38,362 nucleotides of DNA from Cyclobacteriaceae bacterium (GCA_021648745.1 JAKISE010000024.1:1-38362), one strand, 5' to 3'; shown: positions 24,175-33,957, numbered from the stretch's first letter. Notes: generated by a model from the letters alone, not told the origin. Made by a program: numbers and translations.

Positions 24175-25332
24175 TTACTCGCCCTCAAACACTTTCTCTA
24201 ACTCCACTTCAAGCGCTGCACCTCTTAAATTTTTAGCTATAATTACACCATTTCTATCTACTAAAATAGAAAAAGGGATACCCGTAATGCCATAGGTTTG
24301 AGCAGCTACTGAATTAAAATATTTTAAATCTGAAACGTGATGCCAGGTTAAATTATCTTCTTCTATAGCCTGCATCCATTTTTCTTTGGTTCTGTCTAAA
24401 GAAACACCATACACGGTAAACCCTTTATCTTTAAACCTGTTGTAGGCGGCTACAACATTGGGGTTTTCCATACGGCAAGGCTTACACCACTGCGCCCAAA
24501 AATCGACCAGAACTACTTGCCCTCTTAATGAAGAAAGTTTTAGAATATTGCCTTCTGGAGTTGGCAACGAAATTTCAGGCGCTTCAACACCTACTGCAGT
24601 TGCTCTGGCCTTCTCCAATTGCGCCACCAATTCCTGAATAAAGATCATATCAGGATATTTTTTACTTAGCTCTAAGGACATGCTATCTACAAAACTGAAA
24701 TTTCTGTCCTTATCTATGCTGGATATCAACTGGAAAGCAGCTAGGTTAGGCCCAATGCTTCTAATCGTTTCAACAGCAAGCTGTTCCTTTTCTACTAAAA
24801 GCTTCATATAATCCGACTGAGCTGTAGAAGCACCAGCTTCATCACCTGCCCCTTTTGCACTGCTATATCGCTGATTGATTTCATTCTCTCTTTCACCAAA
24901 AGTCTGTTGTTGCAATTGGTTAAAATTAATTATTTGGTCATATTCCAGCGATCCCTTAACTTCAAATTTTCCTCTAGGATCAGAACCGTCCACGTGTAAT
25001 TCAATATCCGACTTATCAAGTATCACGGTTACTGCCTGAGCCCCGAAAAAATCGATTCTGTAAAAACCCGGTTTACCATTAAATTTATATGAAAAGCTTT
25101 TATCTTCATTAAACTGGATTGTATCCAAAGTTTCATACGATTTATTCGTTATTTCTATAAAAAGTATCAGCCCTTCTTTAGGGTTTTCTACAGTTCCAGA
25201 AATCCTAATGCCTCCTTCAGAAATTTCTTTACTATTAGAGTTCGAACATCCCATTGCTACAAAAAGCAGTAAGACAAAAGTTGCTATGTATTTCATTTTA
25301 TTCAGTAGTTTAAAAAATCTAATTTTTATCAT
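24175..25332 (-). CDS. TlpA-like thioredoxin lipoprotein with DUF4369
   Basis: The roughly 380-residue lipoprotein has a lipobox at FVAMGC, an N-terminal DUF4369-type beta domain (IRISGTVENPKEGLILFIEI and following) and a C-terminal AhpC/TSA-TlpA thioredoxin domain. The active site is FWAQWCKPCRMENP (CxxC), followed by GITGIPFSILVDRNG with the cis-proline. It likely acts as an envelope thiol-disulfide oxidoreductase. Two starts are possible. The ATG at 25332 lies three bases after a TATATTTG element, and the ATG at 25296 (MKYIATFVLLLF) gives a shorter, more typical signal peptide. I report the outer limit. The gene follows alaS on the same strand but has its own promoter element. Confidence 0.85.
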   Translation of the reverse strand: MIKIRFFKLLNKMKYIATFVLLLFVAMGCSNSNSKEISEGGIRISGTVENPKEGLILFIEITNKSYETLDTIQFNEDKSFSYKFNGKPGFYRIDFFGAQAVTVILDKSDIELHVDGSDPRGKFEVKGSLEYDQIINFNQLQQQTFGERENEINQRYSSAKGAGDEAGASTAQSDYMKLLVEKEQLAVETIRSIGPNLAAFQLISSIDKDRNFSFVDSMSLELSKKYPDMIFIQELVAQLEKARATAVGVEAPEISLPTPEGNILKLSSLRGQVVLVDFWAQWCKPCRMENPNVVAAYNRFKDKGFTVYGVSLDRTKEKWMQAIEEDNLTWHHVSDLKYFNSVAAQTYGITGIPFSILVDRNGVIIAKNLRGAALEVELEKVFEGE

Positions 25333-25335
25333 TCA

Positions 25336-25343
25336 CAAATATA
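25336..25343 (-). promoter_or_regulatory. -7 element for the TlpA-like gene
   Basis: The minus strand reads TATATTTG at 25343-25336, with CTTG 18 bases upstream (25365-25362). If the ATG at 25296 is the true start the leader is about 35 bases; if 25332 is used the mRNA is nearly leaderless. Confidence 0.45.
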
Positions 25344-25384
25344 ATTGGTTTAAATAGCTCACAAGTGATTTTTATCGAAGTTAT

Positions 25385-28066
25385 TTAAACGAGGGTTAAA
25401 GCTTGGTTTACCACATCGTCCAATCCTTCGAGCTTACTGCCACCGGCTGTGGCAAAGAATGGTTGTCCACCACCTCCCCCATTAATATTTTTAGCTAAAT
25501 CACGCACAATTTGCCCCGCATTTAAGTTCTTTTCAGCTACTAAACTTTCGTCAATGGCAACCGCTATTTGGGGCTTGCCTGCAATATCTGCAGCAATAAT
25601 AATTAGGGCTCCTTTTTCCTCTCGTTTAAGATCGTGCGCCAATTGTTTTAATGCATCGCCATTTGGCAACGACACTTTTGCAATAATTCTAGTCATTCCA
25701 TCACCTCTCTCAGCCTTCGCCTTTAAATCTGCTTTCAAGTTTTGAACTTGTTCCTTTTGAAAGGCTTCTAGTTGCTTAGTTAATTTATTCTTCTCTTCCA
25801 CTACCGATTGAACCGCAGAAACAATATCCTTTGGGTTTTTAAGCACTTCTTTTACTTCCTGCATTATACCCTCTTGAGAAAGCACTAACTGTTCAGATGC
25901 TTCAGCTGTTATAGCTTCTATCCTTCTAATGCCTGATGCCACCGAAGATTCTGACACAATTTTAAACAATCCAATTTGGCCGGTTGCCTTCACATGTGTG
26001 CCACCACAAAGTTCTACCGAGTAATTTTTATCAAATGTTATTACCCTAACAAATTCGCCATATTTCTCTCCAAATAAGGCCATTGCTCCAAGTTCTTTGG
26101 CCTTTTTAATGGGCACATTGGCTTGCACATTTAAGCTGATATTTTCTCGGATTCGTTTATTTACAATCTGCTCAATTTCTTTAATCTCCTCGGTTGTGAG
26201 TTTGGCAAAATGAGAAAAATCAAAACGTAATTGTTTTTCATTTACTAAAGAACCTCTTTGCTCTACATGCTTGCCTAATACTTGCCTTAAGGCAGCATGC
26301 ATTAGGTGGGTTGCCGAATGGTTATTTACCGTCATCAACCGTTTATGACTATCGACCTTGGATTCAAACTCAGCATCAAGATTTTGAGGTAATTTATCTA
26401 CAAAATGAACGATAAGATCGTTCTCTTTTTGGGTGTCGATTACCCTTATTTTCTCATTTGCAGAAACAAGTATTCCACTATCACCAACCTGACCTCCGCT
26501 TTCGGCATAAAAGGGTGTTTTATCCAATACCACTTGAATCTTATCTTTCCCTTTTTGTTTAATAATTCTATAGCGCAGTATATTCGAATTAGTTTCTAGG
26601 TGGTCATACCCAACAAAGTCAGTGGGCTTAATCGATTTCTTTAATACTACCCAATCACCCGTTTCTTTAACAGCGTCTTTTCTTGATCTGGTTTTTTGAT
26701 TTAACAGATTCCTCTCAAAATCTTCTTCCCAAGTTTTATCTAGGTATACAATTTTCCCCTTTTCTCTTAAAATCAATAATGTCAAATCCTTTGGAATGCC
26801 GAAGGTATCATAAAGTGTAAATACATTATGACCTGAAAATATTGGCTTCCCTCCTCCATTATTCTCCTTAATAGTTTTTGGCCAATTTTCTGCAAAATTT
26901 TCAGATTCACTAATCCATTCATCTATCTTCTTTAGTCCTGAATCCAGAGTTCTAAGAAAACCAGTTTCTTCTTCGGTGATTACCTTTTTTATAAAATCAG
27001 CCTGTGATTTCAATTCAGGAAAAACAGAACCAAATTGCTTCTCTAATAGAGGTAAGAGTTCGCCTAAAAATGGTTGTTTAAAGTCTAAAAACTGGAACCC
27101 ATATCGAACTGCTCTTCTCAAAATTCTTCTTATTACATAACCTGCACCATTATTAGAAGGCAGCTGCCCGTCAGATATTGCAAACGTAATAGCCCTTATA
27201 TGGTCAACAATCACCCTCAGAGCAATATCCGTTTGCTCGTTTTGGCCATAACTTACATTGGCTTTAGTGGCCAAGTGCTGAATCATTGGCTGAAAAACAT
27301 CCGTATCATAATTGGAGGTTTTTCCTTGAATTGCTCTTACTAAGCGTTCAAATCCCATGCCTGTGTCTACATGCTTATCGGGCAAATTTTCTAATGTGCC
27401 GTTAGCCAAACGATTAAACTGGATAAATACTAAGTTCCAAATTTCAATTACTTGTGGGTGGTCTTGGTTCACCAAATCTTTTCCTGGTATTTTATCAATC
27501 TCTGATTGAGGTCGCATATCTATATGTAACTCAGAGCAAGGGCCACAAGGGCCAGTTTCACCCATTTCCCAAAAATTATCGCTTTTAGAACCACTTAAAA
27601 TATGATCTTCGGGCAATATTTTTCCCCATAAAGCTTTTGCCTCTTCATCAGCCGCCATCTTTTCTTTGACATCTCCTCCAAAATAGGAGGCGTACAACCT
27701 TTCTTTTGGTAGTTCAAACACCTTGGTTAAGAGCTCCCACGCAAACTCAATAGCCTCTTGCTTAAAATAATCTCCAAACGACCAATTACCCAACATTTCG
27801 AACATGGTATGGTGGTAGGTATCAATTCCAACCTCCTCTAAATCATTATGTTTACCAGAAACCCGTAAGCATTTTTGGGTGTCAGTCACTCGTGTATTTT
27901 CGGCCTTCTTGTTTCCTAAAAAATAATCTTTAAACTGATTCATTCCAGCATTGGTAAACATTAAAGTGGGGTCGTCCTTAACTACTAAGGGTGCCGAAGC
28001 CACTATTTTATGTCCTTTTTGTTCAAAAAAATCTAAAAATTTAGCTCTTATTTCAGTTGCATTCAT
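25385..28066 (-). CDS. alaS: Alanyl-tRNA synthetase
   Basis: The 893-residue class II synthetase charges tRNA-Ala and edits mischarged Ser/Gly. The start at 28066 (MNATEIRAKFLDFFEQKGHK) matches the canonical AlaS N-terminus; the open frame continues 16 codons further upstream but those residues are not part of the family. The aminoacylation core shows TNAGMNQFKDYFLG and HHTMFEMLGNWSFGDYFK. The editing domain has the zinc-binding NHSATHLMHAALRQ and CGGTHV motifs. The C-terminal DHHA1 domain ends with NGGGGGQPFFATAGG. Length is normal. It is divergent from the M23 gene cluster. Confidence 0.97.
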   Translation of the reverse strand: MNATEIRAKFLDFFEQKGHKIVASAPLVVKDDPTLMFTNAGMNQFKDYFLGNKKAENTRVTDTQKCLRVSGKHNDLEEVGIDTYHHTMFEMLGNWSFGDYFKQEAIEFAWELLTKVFELPKERLYASYFGGDVKEKMAADEEAKALWGKILPEDHILSGSKSDNFWEMGETGPCGPCSELHIDMRPQSEIDKIPGKDLVNQDHPQVIEIWNLVFIQFNRLANGTLENLPDKHVDTGMGFERLVRAIQGKTSNYDTDVFQPMIQHLATKANVSYGQNEQTDIALRVIVDHIRAITFAISDGQLPSNNGAGYVIRRILRRAVRYGFQFLDFKQPFLGELLPLLEKQFGSVFPELKSQADFIKKVITEEETGFLRTLDSGLKKIDEWISESENFAENWPKTIKENNGGGKPIFSGHNVFTLYDTFGIPKDLTLLILREKGKIVYLDKTWEEDFERNLLNQKTRSRKDAVKETGDWVVLKKSIKPTDFVGYDHLETNSNILRYRIIKQKGKDKIQVVLDKTPFYAESGGQVGDSGILVSANEKIRVIDTQKENDLIVHFVDKLPQNLDAEFESKVDSHKRLMTVNNHSATHLMHAALRQVLGKHVEQRGSLVNEKQLRFDFSHFAKLTTEEIKEIEQIVNKRIRENISLNVQANVPIKKAKELGAMALFGEKYGEFVRVITFDKNYSVELCGGTHVKATGQIGLFKIVSESSVASGIRRIEAITAEASEQLVLSQEGIMQEVKEVLKNPKDIVSAVQSVVEEKNKLTKQLEAFQKEQVQNLKADLKAKAERGDGMTRIIAKVSLPNGDALKQLAHDLKREEKGALIIIAADIAGKPQIAVAIDESLVAEKNLNAGQIVRDLAKNINGGGGGQPFFATAGGSKLEGLDDVVNQALTLV

Positions 28067-28130
28067 ACTTAAATCACTTTCACCAAACTGTTTAACACTC
28101 ACAGTTCTATGCATTAAACTTCAATTATAT

Positions 28131-28138
28131 TACCTTTG
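28131..28138 (+). promoter_or_regulatory. -7 element for the M23-CapA-MerR-dprA-dnaJ run
   Basis: TACCTTTG followed by GCA lies 52 bases before the first M23 ATG at 28190. It overlaps the region just upstream of the divergent alaS start. No good -33 TTTG is present. Confidence 0.4.
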
Positions 28139-28189
28139 CAGATTATTATGTGGCAAAATTATTAGAACAAATACCGTAAGCCTAATTAA

Positions 28190-29173
28190 ATGGCAAGAAT
28201 AAAATACATCTATAATACCGAAACATGCCAGTACGAACGTGTTTCTATTAGCGCTTGGGATGTTGCACTTAACTTACTAGGATTTTTAACAGTAGCTCTT
28301 ATGATAGCTATTGGCATTTTGTTGGTGTTCAATCGTTATTTTGAATCGCCTAAAGAAATTGTACTACGAAAAGAAAATGAAGAATTGAAACTTCATTATG
28401 ACATTTTGGATCGTGAAATGGGTGATGTACAAGACATGCTGCAAAATTTGCAAGAGCGAGATGATAATGTGTACCGATTAATATTTGAAGCTGATCCAAT
28501 TCCTACGAGCATGAGAATTGCGGGAGCAGGCGGGAGTACTAAATACAAGGAGTTATTAAACAAAGAACTAATTCAAGAAGATCTAATTGTTGATAACTTT
28601 AACCGGCTAGACAAGTTAAAGCGACAAATGTATATTCAAACCAAATCGTATGATAAAATAATAGATTTGGCACTTCATAAAGAAGAAATGTTAGCGGCTA
28701 TTCCTGCCATTCAGCCTATAAATAACAAAGAACTAACAAGGCTAGCCTCAGGTTTTGGGTTAAGAATCCATCCCATATACAAAATTAAAAAAATGCATAC
28801 TGGGCTAGATTTTTCAGCTCCTAGAGGCACGCCTATTTATGCCACTGGTGCAGGAAAAGTTAAGAAAGCAATAAATAGCTATAGAAAAACCGGATATGGC
28901 AATCAAGTAGAAATTGACCACGGGTTTGGCTATGTAACCAAATACGCTCACATGCAAATGATAACAGTTAAAAAAGGACAGGCCTTAAAGAGAGGTGATT
29001 TAATAGGTTACGTTGGCAGTACTGGTGGCTCTACCGCCCCACATTGCCATTATGAAATCATGAAGGACGGTAAAAAAATAGACCCAATTCAATATATAAT
29101 ACAAGATGTTACGGATGAAGAGTATCAAAAATTGCTTGATTTGGCCTCTAGAGAAAATCAATCATTAGGATAA
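28190..29173 (+). CDS. M23 family metallopeptidase (first of two paralogs)
   Basis: The 327-residue membrane-anchored LytM-type peptidase probably cuts peptidoglycan cross-links in the periplasm. A short cytoplasmic N-terminus with a KYIYNTETCQYE motif precedes a transmembrane helix (about residues 25-47) and a coiled coil (about 60-175). The catalytic M23 domain has zinc ligands His203 and Asp207 (HTGLD) and the His285-x-His287 pair (HCHYE), so it looks active. The next gene is a close paralog of the same layout. Such pairs with coiled coils may act as hydrolases or as EnvC-like activators; the intact ligands favour hydrolase. Confidence 0.9.
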   Translation: MARIKYIYNTETCQYERVSISAWDVALNLLGFLTVALMIAIGILLVFNRYFESPKEIVLRKENEELKLHYDILDREMGDVQDMLQNLQERDDNVYRLIFEADPIPTSMRIAGAGGSTKYKELLNKELIQEDLIVDNFNRLDKLKRQMYIQTKSYDKIIDLALHKEEMLAAIPAIQPINNKELTRLASGFGLRIHPIYKIKKMHTGLDFSAPRGTPIYATGAGKVKKAINSYRKTGYGNQVEIDHGFGYVTKYAHMQMITVKKGQALKRGDLIGYVGSTGGSTAPHCHYEIMKDGKKIDPIQYIIQDVTDEEYQKLLDLASRENQSLG

Positions 29174-29229
29174 TTACATTTTTTTAACCTATCTTAGGGC
29201 GCTTGTTCCTGTTAGACCTGAATTACTTA

Positions 29230-30213
29230 ATGAGCTTAACCAAATACCAATATAACGAGGATTCGTGTACTTACGAACCAATAGAGCTTAGTTTTGCTCA
29301 AAAAACTAAGCGTGCACTATTATACTTCTTGGGCACAGTAATTGTGGCTACAATAGGTGTATTGGCCGTTTTTAAATATTTCCCTACGCCCAAAGAAATT
29401 GCCCACAACGCTGAACGTCATTTACTTGACGAGCAATGGGCTTATCTTTCAATAGAAGAAAGCAACATTAAAATGGCCTTGCAAGTAATGCAGGTAGATG
29501 ATGAAGAATTACGTGAAATCCTTGAACTTGATTCATTATCACTACAAATTAGAAATGCTGGTATTGGAGGTAGCGAAATTTTAAGTAATGAAGAGATAAA
29601 AAAACTAATTTTTAAAATTCAGGTTGTTGAACAATATAAAAAAATTGCGAAACTAAAAGCACAACTGTCGATTCAGGCATTATCATTTGATACCCTTACC
29701 AAATATGCAGAAGGCAGAAACTGGAATTGGTCGCATATACCAGCAATACAACCCGTTTCTCATAAAGAGCTTCACAGGCTCTCAACAGTGTATGGAATGC
29801 GATTGAACCCAGTATTAAAACGATATATGCAACATAGAGGATTTGACTTTATGGCCGACCGAGGCGATTCTATTTATGCAACAGCCGATGGCAAAATAGA
29901 AATGGCAAGAATGACTTTGGGTGGATTTGGTAATCAAATAATGATTAACCACGGTAATGGGTATAAAACTCGTTATGCCCACCTACAAAGAGGCAATGCA
30001 TTTGCAGTAAAAGAGGGAGACATGGTCAAACGTGGTCAATTAATTGGGTTTATGGGGAGCACAGGCAGATCTGCTGGCCCTCATTTGCATTACGAAGTAA
30101 TTAAAAATGGAAAACAAGTTAATCCTATTGGCTACTTTCAAGTGGAGCTAAACCCAGAAGCCTACGACAAAATGCTCCTGCTTGCCAAAGAGAATGCAGC
30201 TCCAATGGACTAA
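29230..30213 (+). CDS. M23 family metallopeptidase (second paralog)
   Basis: The 327-residue protein has the same architecture as its upstream neighbour: an N-terminal KYQYNEDSCTYEPIEL motif, a transmembrane helix, a helical region and an M23 domain. The zinc ligands His202 and Asp206 (HRGFD) and His285/His287 (HLHYE) are at nearly identical positions, so tandem duplication is the likely origin. The open frame extends to a TTG at 29203, but aligning the N-terminal motif with the paralog places the start at the ATG at 29230. The 56-base gap from the first paralog suggests one transcript. Confidence 0.9.
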   Translation: MSLTKYQYNEDSCTYEPIELSFAQKTKRALLYFLGTVIVATIGVLAVFKYFPTPKEIAHNAERHLLDEQWAYLSIEESNIKMALQVMQVDDEELREILELDSLSLQIRNAGIGGSEILSNEEIKKLIFKIQVVEQYKKIAKLKAQLSIQALSFDTLTKYAEGRNWNWSHIPAIQPVSHKELHRLSTVYGMRLNPVLKRYMQHRGFDFMADRGDSIYATADGKIEMARMTLGGFGNQIMINHGNGYKTRYAHLQRGNAFAVKEGDMVKRGQLIGFMGSTGRSAGPHLHYEVIKNGKQVNPIGYFQVELNPEAYDKMLLLAKENAAPMD

Positions 30214-30272
30214 ATTAGTATAATTCTATCTAATTCTTTTTCTGTTTATTTGCGGCAAATTTCAACTAGTTT

Positions 30273-31436
30273 ATGCGTAAGTTATATTTTTTTATTTCAA
30301 TTGTAATTTTAGCCTTTTCGTGTAAAACACAAAAAATAGCCAAAACACCTTCAACCACAACTCCTGTGGATACGGTGCAAGTAGAACTGCCCAAAGCAGA
30401 TACTATAATTATTGAAGTACAAGACTCTGTTGACATTTTCGCCCATCGACTACTAAAAGATACCATAATTATTACTGCCGTTGGGGATATGATGCTTGGC
30501 ACCAATTACCCAAATGACAGTTACTTACCACCTAATGAAGGCAAAGACCAATTAGCACAAGTAGACAGTTTATTAGCAGGAGGCGATATTCTTTTTGGCA
30601 ACTTAGAAGGTGTTATCTTAAATAAAGGAGGCATTCATAAAAATTGCAAGAATCCTAAAACATGCTACATCTTTCGCAGTCCGGAGTATATGTTGGAAAG
30701 AATTAAAGAAGCAGGCTTTAATGTAATGAGTGTGGCAAATAATCATGCTGGTGATTTTGGCACTGCAGGCAGGAATAACACAAGCAAAATGTTAGACAGC
30801 CTCCAAATAAATTATGCAGGAAATGCCAACCAAGCCTATACCACTTTTATAATTGACGGCATGATTTATGGTTTTGCAGCATTTGCACCCAATGTAGGCA
30901 CGCCAAGTATTAATAATTTGGATTCTGCCAAACGTACCATTCAACATTTAGATTCATTGGTAGATATAATTATTGTTTCGTTTCATGGGGGAGCCGAAGG
31001 AAGCAAATACACCCACGTAACTAAGAAAAGGGAATATTTTTATAATGAAAATAGAGGTAATGTACATCAGTTTGCCCACGTCATGATTGATGCAGGCGCA
31101 GATGTAATTTTAGGCCATGGCCCTCATGTGCCAAGAGCAGTTGAAGTATATAAAAAGCGTTTTATCGCCTATAGCTTAGGTAATTTTTGCACCTATGGTC
31201 GCTTTAACTTAAGCGGCAATAATGGGCTAGCTCCAATTATTAGAGTAAGTATAAATGCGCAAGGTGAATTTATACAAGGTAAGCTATTAGCGGCTAAACA
31301 AGTTGGAAGAGGATACCCTGTTCCTGACCAAAATAACAAGGTAATTAAGCTAATTAAAAAATTAAGTGAAGAAGATTTGCCTGAAAGCGAAATTTCTGTT
31401 GATGAATCAGGGAATATTTTTTATCTTCACAAATAA
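30273..31436 (+). CDS. CapA-family (poly-gamma-glutamate synthesis-like) lipoprotein
   Basis: The 387-residue protein has a lipoprotein signal (MRKLYFFISIVILAFSC) and a CapA/PGA_cap metallophosphoesterase-like domain. The conserved blocks are AVGDMMLGTNYP, GDILFGNLEGVI, FNVMSVANNHAGDFG, VSFHGGAEG and DVILGHGPHVPRAVEVY. CapA proteins are linked to poly-gamma-glutamate capsule production, but no capB/capC genes are here. The homolog may instead be an envelope enzyme of unknown substrate. It follows the M23 pair and precedes the MerR gene with a 9-base gap. Confidence 0.87.
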   Translation: MRKLYFFISIVILAFSCKTQKIAKTPSTTTPVDTVQVELPKADTIIIEVQDSVDIFAHRLLKDTIIITAVGDMMLGTNYPNDSYLPPNEGKDQLAQVDSLLAGGDILFGNLEGVILNKGGIHKNCKNPKTCYIFRSPEYMLERIKEAGFNVMSVANNHAGDFGTAGRNNTSKMLDSLQINYAGNANQAYTTFIIDGMIYGFAAFAPNVGTPSINNLDSAKRTIQHLDSLVDIIIVSFHGGAEGSKYTHVTKKREYFYNENRGNVHQFAHVMIDAGADVILGHGPHVPRAVEVYKKRFIAYSLGNFCTYGRFNLSGNNGLAPIIRVSINAQGEFIQGKLLAAKQVGRGYPVPDQNNKVIKLIKKLSEEDLPESEISVDESGNIFYLHK

Positions 31437-31445
31437 TTTAAATTA

Positions 31446-31781
31446 ATGCCTTACGTAGAAAAAGAAATAGAGAAGATTTACTACACCATTGGTGAGGTGG
31501 CCGAACGCTTTGACGTGGCTACTTCTCTCATTAGGTTTTGGGAAAGTGAATTCTCTATTTTGCATCCTAAAAAGAACAAAAAAGGCAATAGACAATATAC
31601 TAAGACTGATATTGAAAAAATTAAACTAATCTATCACTTAGTTAAAGACCGAGGATTTACTTTAAATGGAGCCAAAGAAATGCTCAAAAAAAATCCTGAA
31701 GAATTGCAAAATAAATTAGATGCCATCGAATCTCTTAAAAACGTAAAGAAATTTCTTATAGAGCTGAAAGGTCAAATGTAA
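31446..31781 (+). CDS. MerR family transcriptional regulator
   Basis: The 111-residue protein has the N-terminal MerR winged helix-turn-helix: YYTIGEVAERFDVATSLIRF WESEF (written in two parts), then GNRQYTKTDIEKIKLIYHL. The C-terminal part is short (about 35 residues), with no cysteine-rich metal site or drug-binding domain, so the signal it senses cannot be predicted. It ends one base before dprA. This small MerR type is common near dprA or M23 genes in Bacteroidota. Confidence 0.88.
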   Translation: MPYVEKEIEKIYYTIGEVAERFDVATSLIRFWESEFSILHPKKNKKGNRQYTKTDIEKIKLIYHLVKDRGFTLNGAKEMLKKNPEELQNKLDAIESLKNVKKFLIELKGQM

Positions 31782-31782
31782 C

Positions 31783-32886
31783 ATGGCTGACCAAAAGCTT
31801 GCACAGCTTGCCCTAACCTTTTTGCCACGTATTGGTGATATATCTCTAAAATCACTGATCAGTTACTGCGGTTCTGCCGAAAAAATTTTTACTACAACTA
31901 AAGGAAAACTTGAGAAGGTTCCTGGCATAGGCAGCCATGCCTCTAAAAGCATTTTAGACCATAAGCAAGCATTTTTAAAAGCAGAGAAGGCTCTGCATTA
32001 TTGCCAAAATAATAACATTAGCTTATTGTTTTATACGGATAAAGATTACCCATCTTTTTTAAAGCAATTACCTGATAGCCCATCCATAATCTACTTAAAA
32101 GGAAATGTTCTGCCTGAAAAGAGAAGATATATATCCATTGTAGGCACTAGAAAAGCAAGCAAAGAAGGTAAGCAAAACGTAGCGGAAATTATTAAAGACC
32201 TAGCTCCTTATAATCCCATTATTATATCAGGTTTAGCATACGGCATTGATATTGAAGCACATAATGAAGCCCTAGCCAACGGACTAGCCACCTATGGCGT
32301 AATGGCTACTGGCATTGAAAAAGTATACCCAGCCATCCATACCAAATTAGCAGGCAAAATGATAGAAAATGGAGGTTTACTCACCGAATATGCTCCCCAT
32401 ACCAAAACCGATCCGTCAAAATTCCCTGCTCGAAATAGAATTATTGCAGGCCTGTCAGAAGCTACACTAGTGGTAGAAGCAGGCAAGAAAGGGGGTGCCT
32501 TAATTACTGCTTACTTAGCCAGAGACTATGATAGAGAAGTTTTTGCTATACCTGGCAACCTCAAAAATGAAAATACAGTGGGCTGTAATAACATAATAAA
32601 AAACAATATTGCGCAGTTAGTAAGTTCAGGAAAAGACATTGCATTCTACCTTGGTTGGGAAACAACAAACGAAACTGCTTCTAAAAACCCTACAGAATTA
32701 ATAGAACAAGACTATAATCCAGAAGAATGGGTTATACTTCAATTATTAGGAGATTCAGAATTGCATGTTGATGAAATCAGTTGGAAATCGCAAATTCAAA
32801 TTGGCAAGCTAGCATCGATCCTATTAAACCTTGAGTTTAAAAACATTATTGTTGCCTTACCGGGCAAAAAATACAGAATAAAGTAA
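31783..32886 (+). CDS. dprA: DNA-processing protein A (RecA loader in transformation)
   Basis: The 367-residue protein binds incoming single-stranded DNA and loads RecA during natural transformation. The Rossmann-like DprA domain is clear: SIVGTRKASKEG, IISGLAYGIDIEAHNEAL, FPARNRIIAGLSEATLVVEA and KKGGALITAYLARDY. N-terminal helix-hairpin-helix-like sequence (LEKVPGIGSHASKSIL) and a C-terminal winged-helix region complete the usual layout. It starts one base after the MerR stop and is followed immediately, with no gap, by the DnaJ-TPR gene. Confidence 0.95.
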   Translation: MADQKLAQLALTFLPRIGDISLKSLISYCGSAEKIFTTTKGKLEKVPGIGSHASKSILDHKQAFLKAEKALHYCQNNNISLLFYTDKDYPSFLKQLPDSPSIIYLKGNVLPEKRRYISIVGTRKASKEGKQNVAEIIKDLAPYNPIIISGLAYGIDIEAHNEALANGLATYGVMATGIEKVYPAIHTKLAGKMIENGGLLTEYAPHTKTDPSKFPARNRIIAGLSEATLVVEAGKKGGALITAYLARDYDREVFAIPGNLKNENTVGCNNIIKNNIAQLVSSGKDIAFYLGWETTNETASKNPTELIEQDYNPEEWVILQLLGDSELHVDEISWKSQIQIGKLASILLNLEFKNIIVALPGKKYRIK

Positions 32887-33957
32887 ATGGCCTCCACTTA
32901 TTACAGCATCCTTAATATCCCGGTTAGCGCTACTCAGCGAGATATTAAAGTAGCCTATCGAAAACTGGTTCAAAAACATCACCCTGATGTAAATACTTCT
33001 GGAAACGATGAGTTGATAAAGACTATAAATGTTGCCTATGAAACGCTTTCTAACCCTGAAAAAAAAGCTGTTTACGACCAACGTTTATTAGGAAACTATA
33101 ACACTTCTACTACAACTTCTTATAATCCTCCTGCTCGACCTAGACGAAGGACTTCTTCTTTCCGCTACCGCTATCGAGGTAGCGCTTCGAACACAAGCTA
33201 TACGTACTCAACAAAAACAAAACTGCAAGGTTGGGGAGCAGTGATACTTGCTATTTTGCTAATTTTTATAGGTATTAGGGCTATGCATTATTATTCTTCT
33301 GGCTATTATTACCGTCAGGCATCTATAGCTGAAGCAAATGAGAATTATAATGAAGCCTTTAGGCTGTATCAATTAGCCATCCGAGATTGGGGCAGCAAAA
33401 GCGTAGAAGCGTCTATTAAAATTGTAGAGTTAAATCAGCAAATAAGAAGCTATAATGCAATGATTGACCACAGCCAAACAGGACTCAAGTATGAGCCAGA
33501 TTCAGCACAATCTGCCAGGCTCTATTATTTACAAGGAATAGGGTATGAACACGTAAATCAGTATAAAGACGCTAAAAAATCATATTTAAACAGCCTTAGC
33601 TATAAATTTAATAAGGACACAATTTATAATCACTTAGGCATTATTTATTTAAACAAGTTAGAAAATTATAATGAAGCTCAGAAAATTTATACCTATCTGT
33701 TAATTGATGAAGCCAATAATGAGTCTGATTATTATAATCGTGGGCTGTGCTACCAACTTTTGGGCAAGCACGCAGAAGCCATTGAAGATTTTCTTATTAT
33801 TTTAAAAAATGACCCTTATAATGGACGAATTCTTTTTCAATTAGGCAGGTCATATTTAGCACTTGGGCAAACAGGCATTGCTTGTGAGTATTTGCGATTT
33901 GCTCAACGTCAGGGAGTCAATATTAGTCCTAGTGATTTTGAAAAAGCTTGCGAATGA
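32887..33957 (+). CDS. DnaJ-domain TPR membrane protein
   Basis: The 356-residue protein has an N-terminal J domain (residues 3-67) with the HPD motif at 32-34, which stimulates Hsp70 ATPase. A Tyr/Ser/Arg-rich linker, one transmembrane helix (about residues 117-137) and a C-terminal TPR array (about 140-350, for example YYNRGLCYQLLGKHAEAIEDF) follow. It lacks the zinc-finger and C-terminal domains of DnaJ itself, so it is a specialised co-chaperone tethered to the membrane. The ATG follows the dprA stop with no spacer. A 12-bp inverted repeat overlaps its stop codon. Confidence 0.88.
   Translation: MASTYYSILNIPVSATQRDIKVAYRKLVQKHHPDVNTSGNDELIKTINVAYETLSNPEKKAVYDQRLLGNYNTSTTTSYNPPARPRRRTSSFRYRYRGSASNTSYTYSTKTKLQGWGAVILAILLIFIGIRAMHYYSSGYYYRQASIAEANENYNEAFRLYQLAIRDWGSKSVEASIKIVELNQQIRSYNAMIDHSQTGLKYEPDSAQSARLYYLQGIGYEHVNQYKDAKKSYLNSLSYKFNKDTIYNHLGIIYLNKLENYNEAQKIYTYLLIDEANNESDYYNRGLCYQLLGKHAEAIEDFLIILKNDPYNGRILFQLGRSYLALGQTGIACEYLRFAQRQGVNISPSDFEKACE

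Noticed and set aside
28067..28114. 16-codon upstream extension of alaS
   Set aside because: The canonical AlaS N-terminus begins at the ATG at 28066; the extra residues do not match the family.
30213..30240. AT-only hairpin AATTAG/CTAATT after the second M23 gene
   Set aside because: A six-pair AT stem is too weak to call a terminator, and the following gene is close and co-directional.
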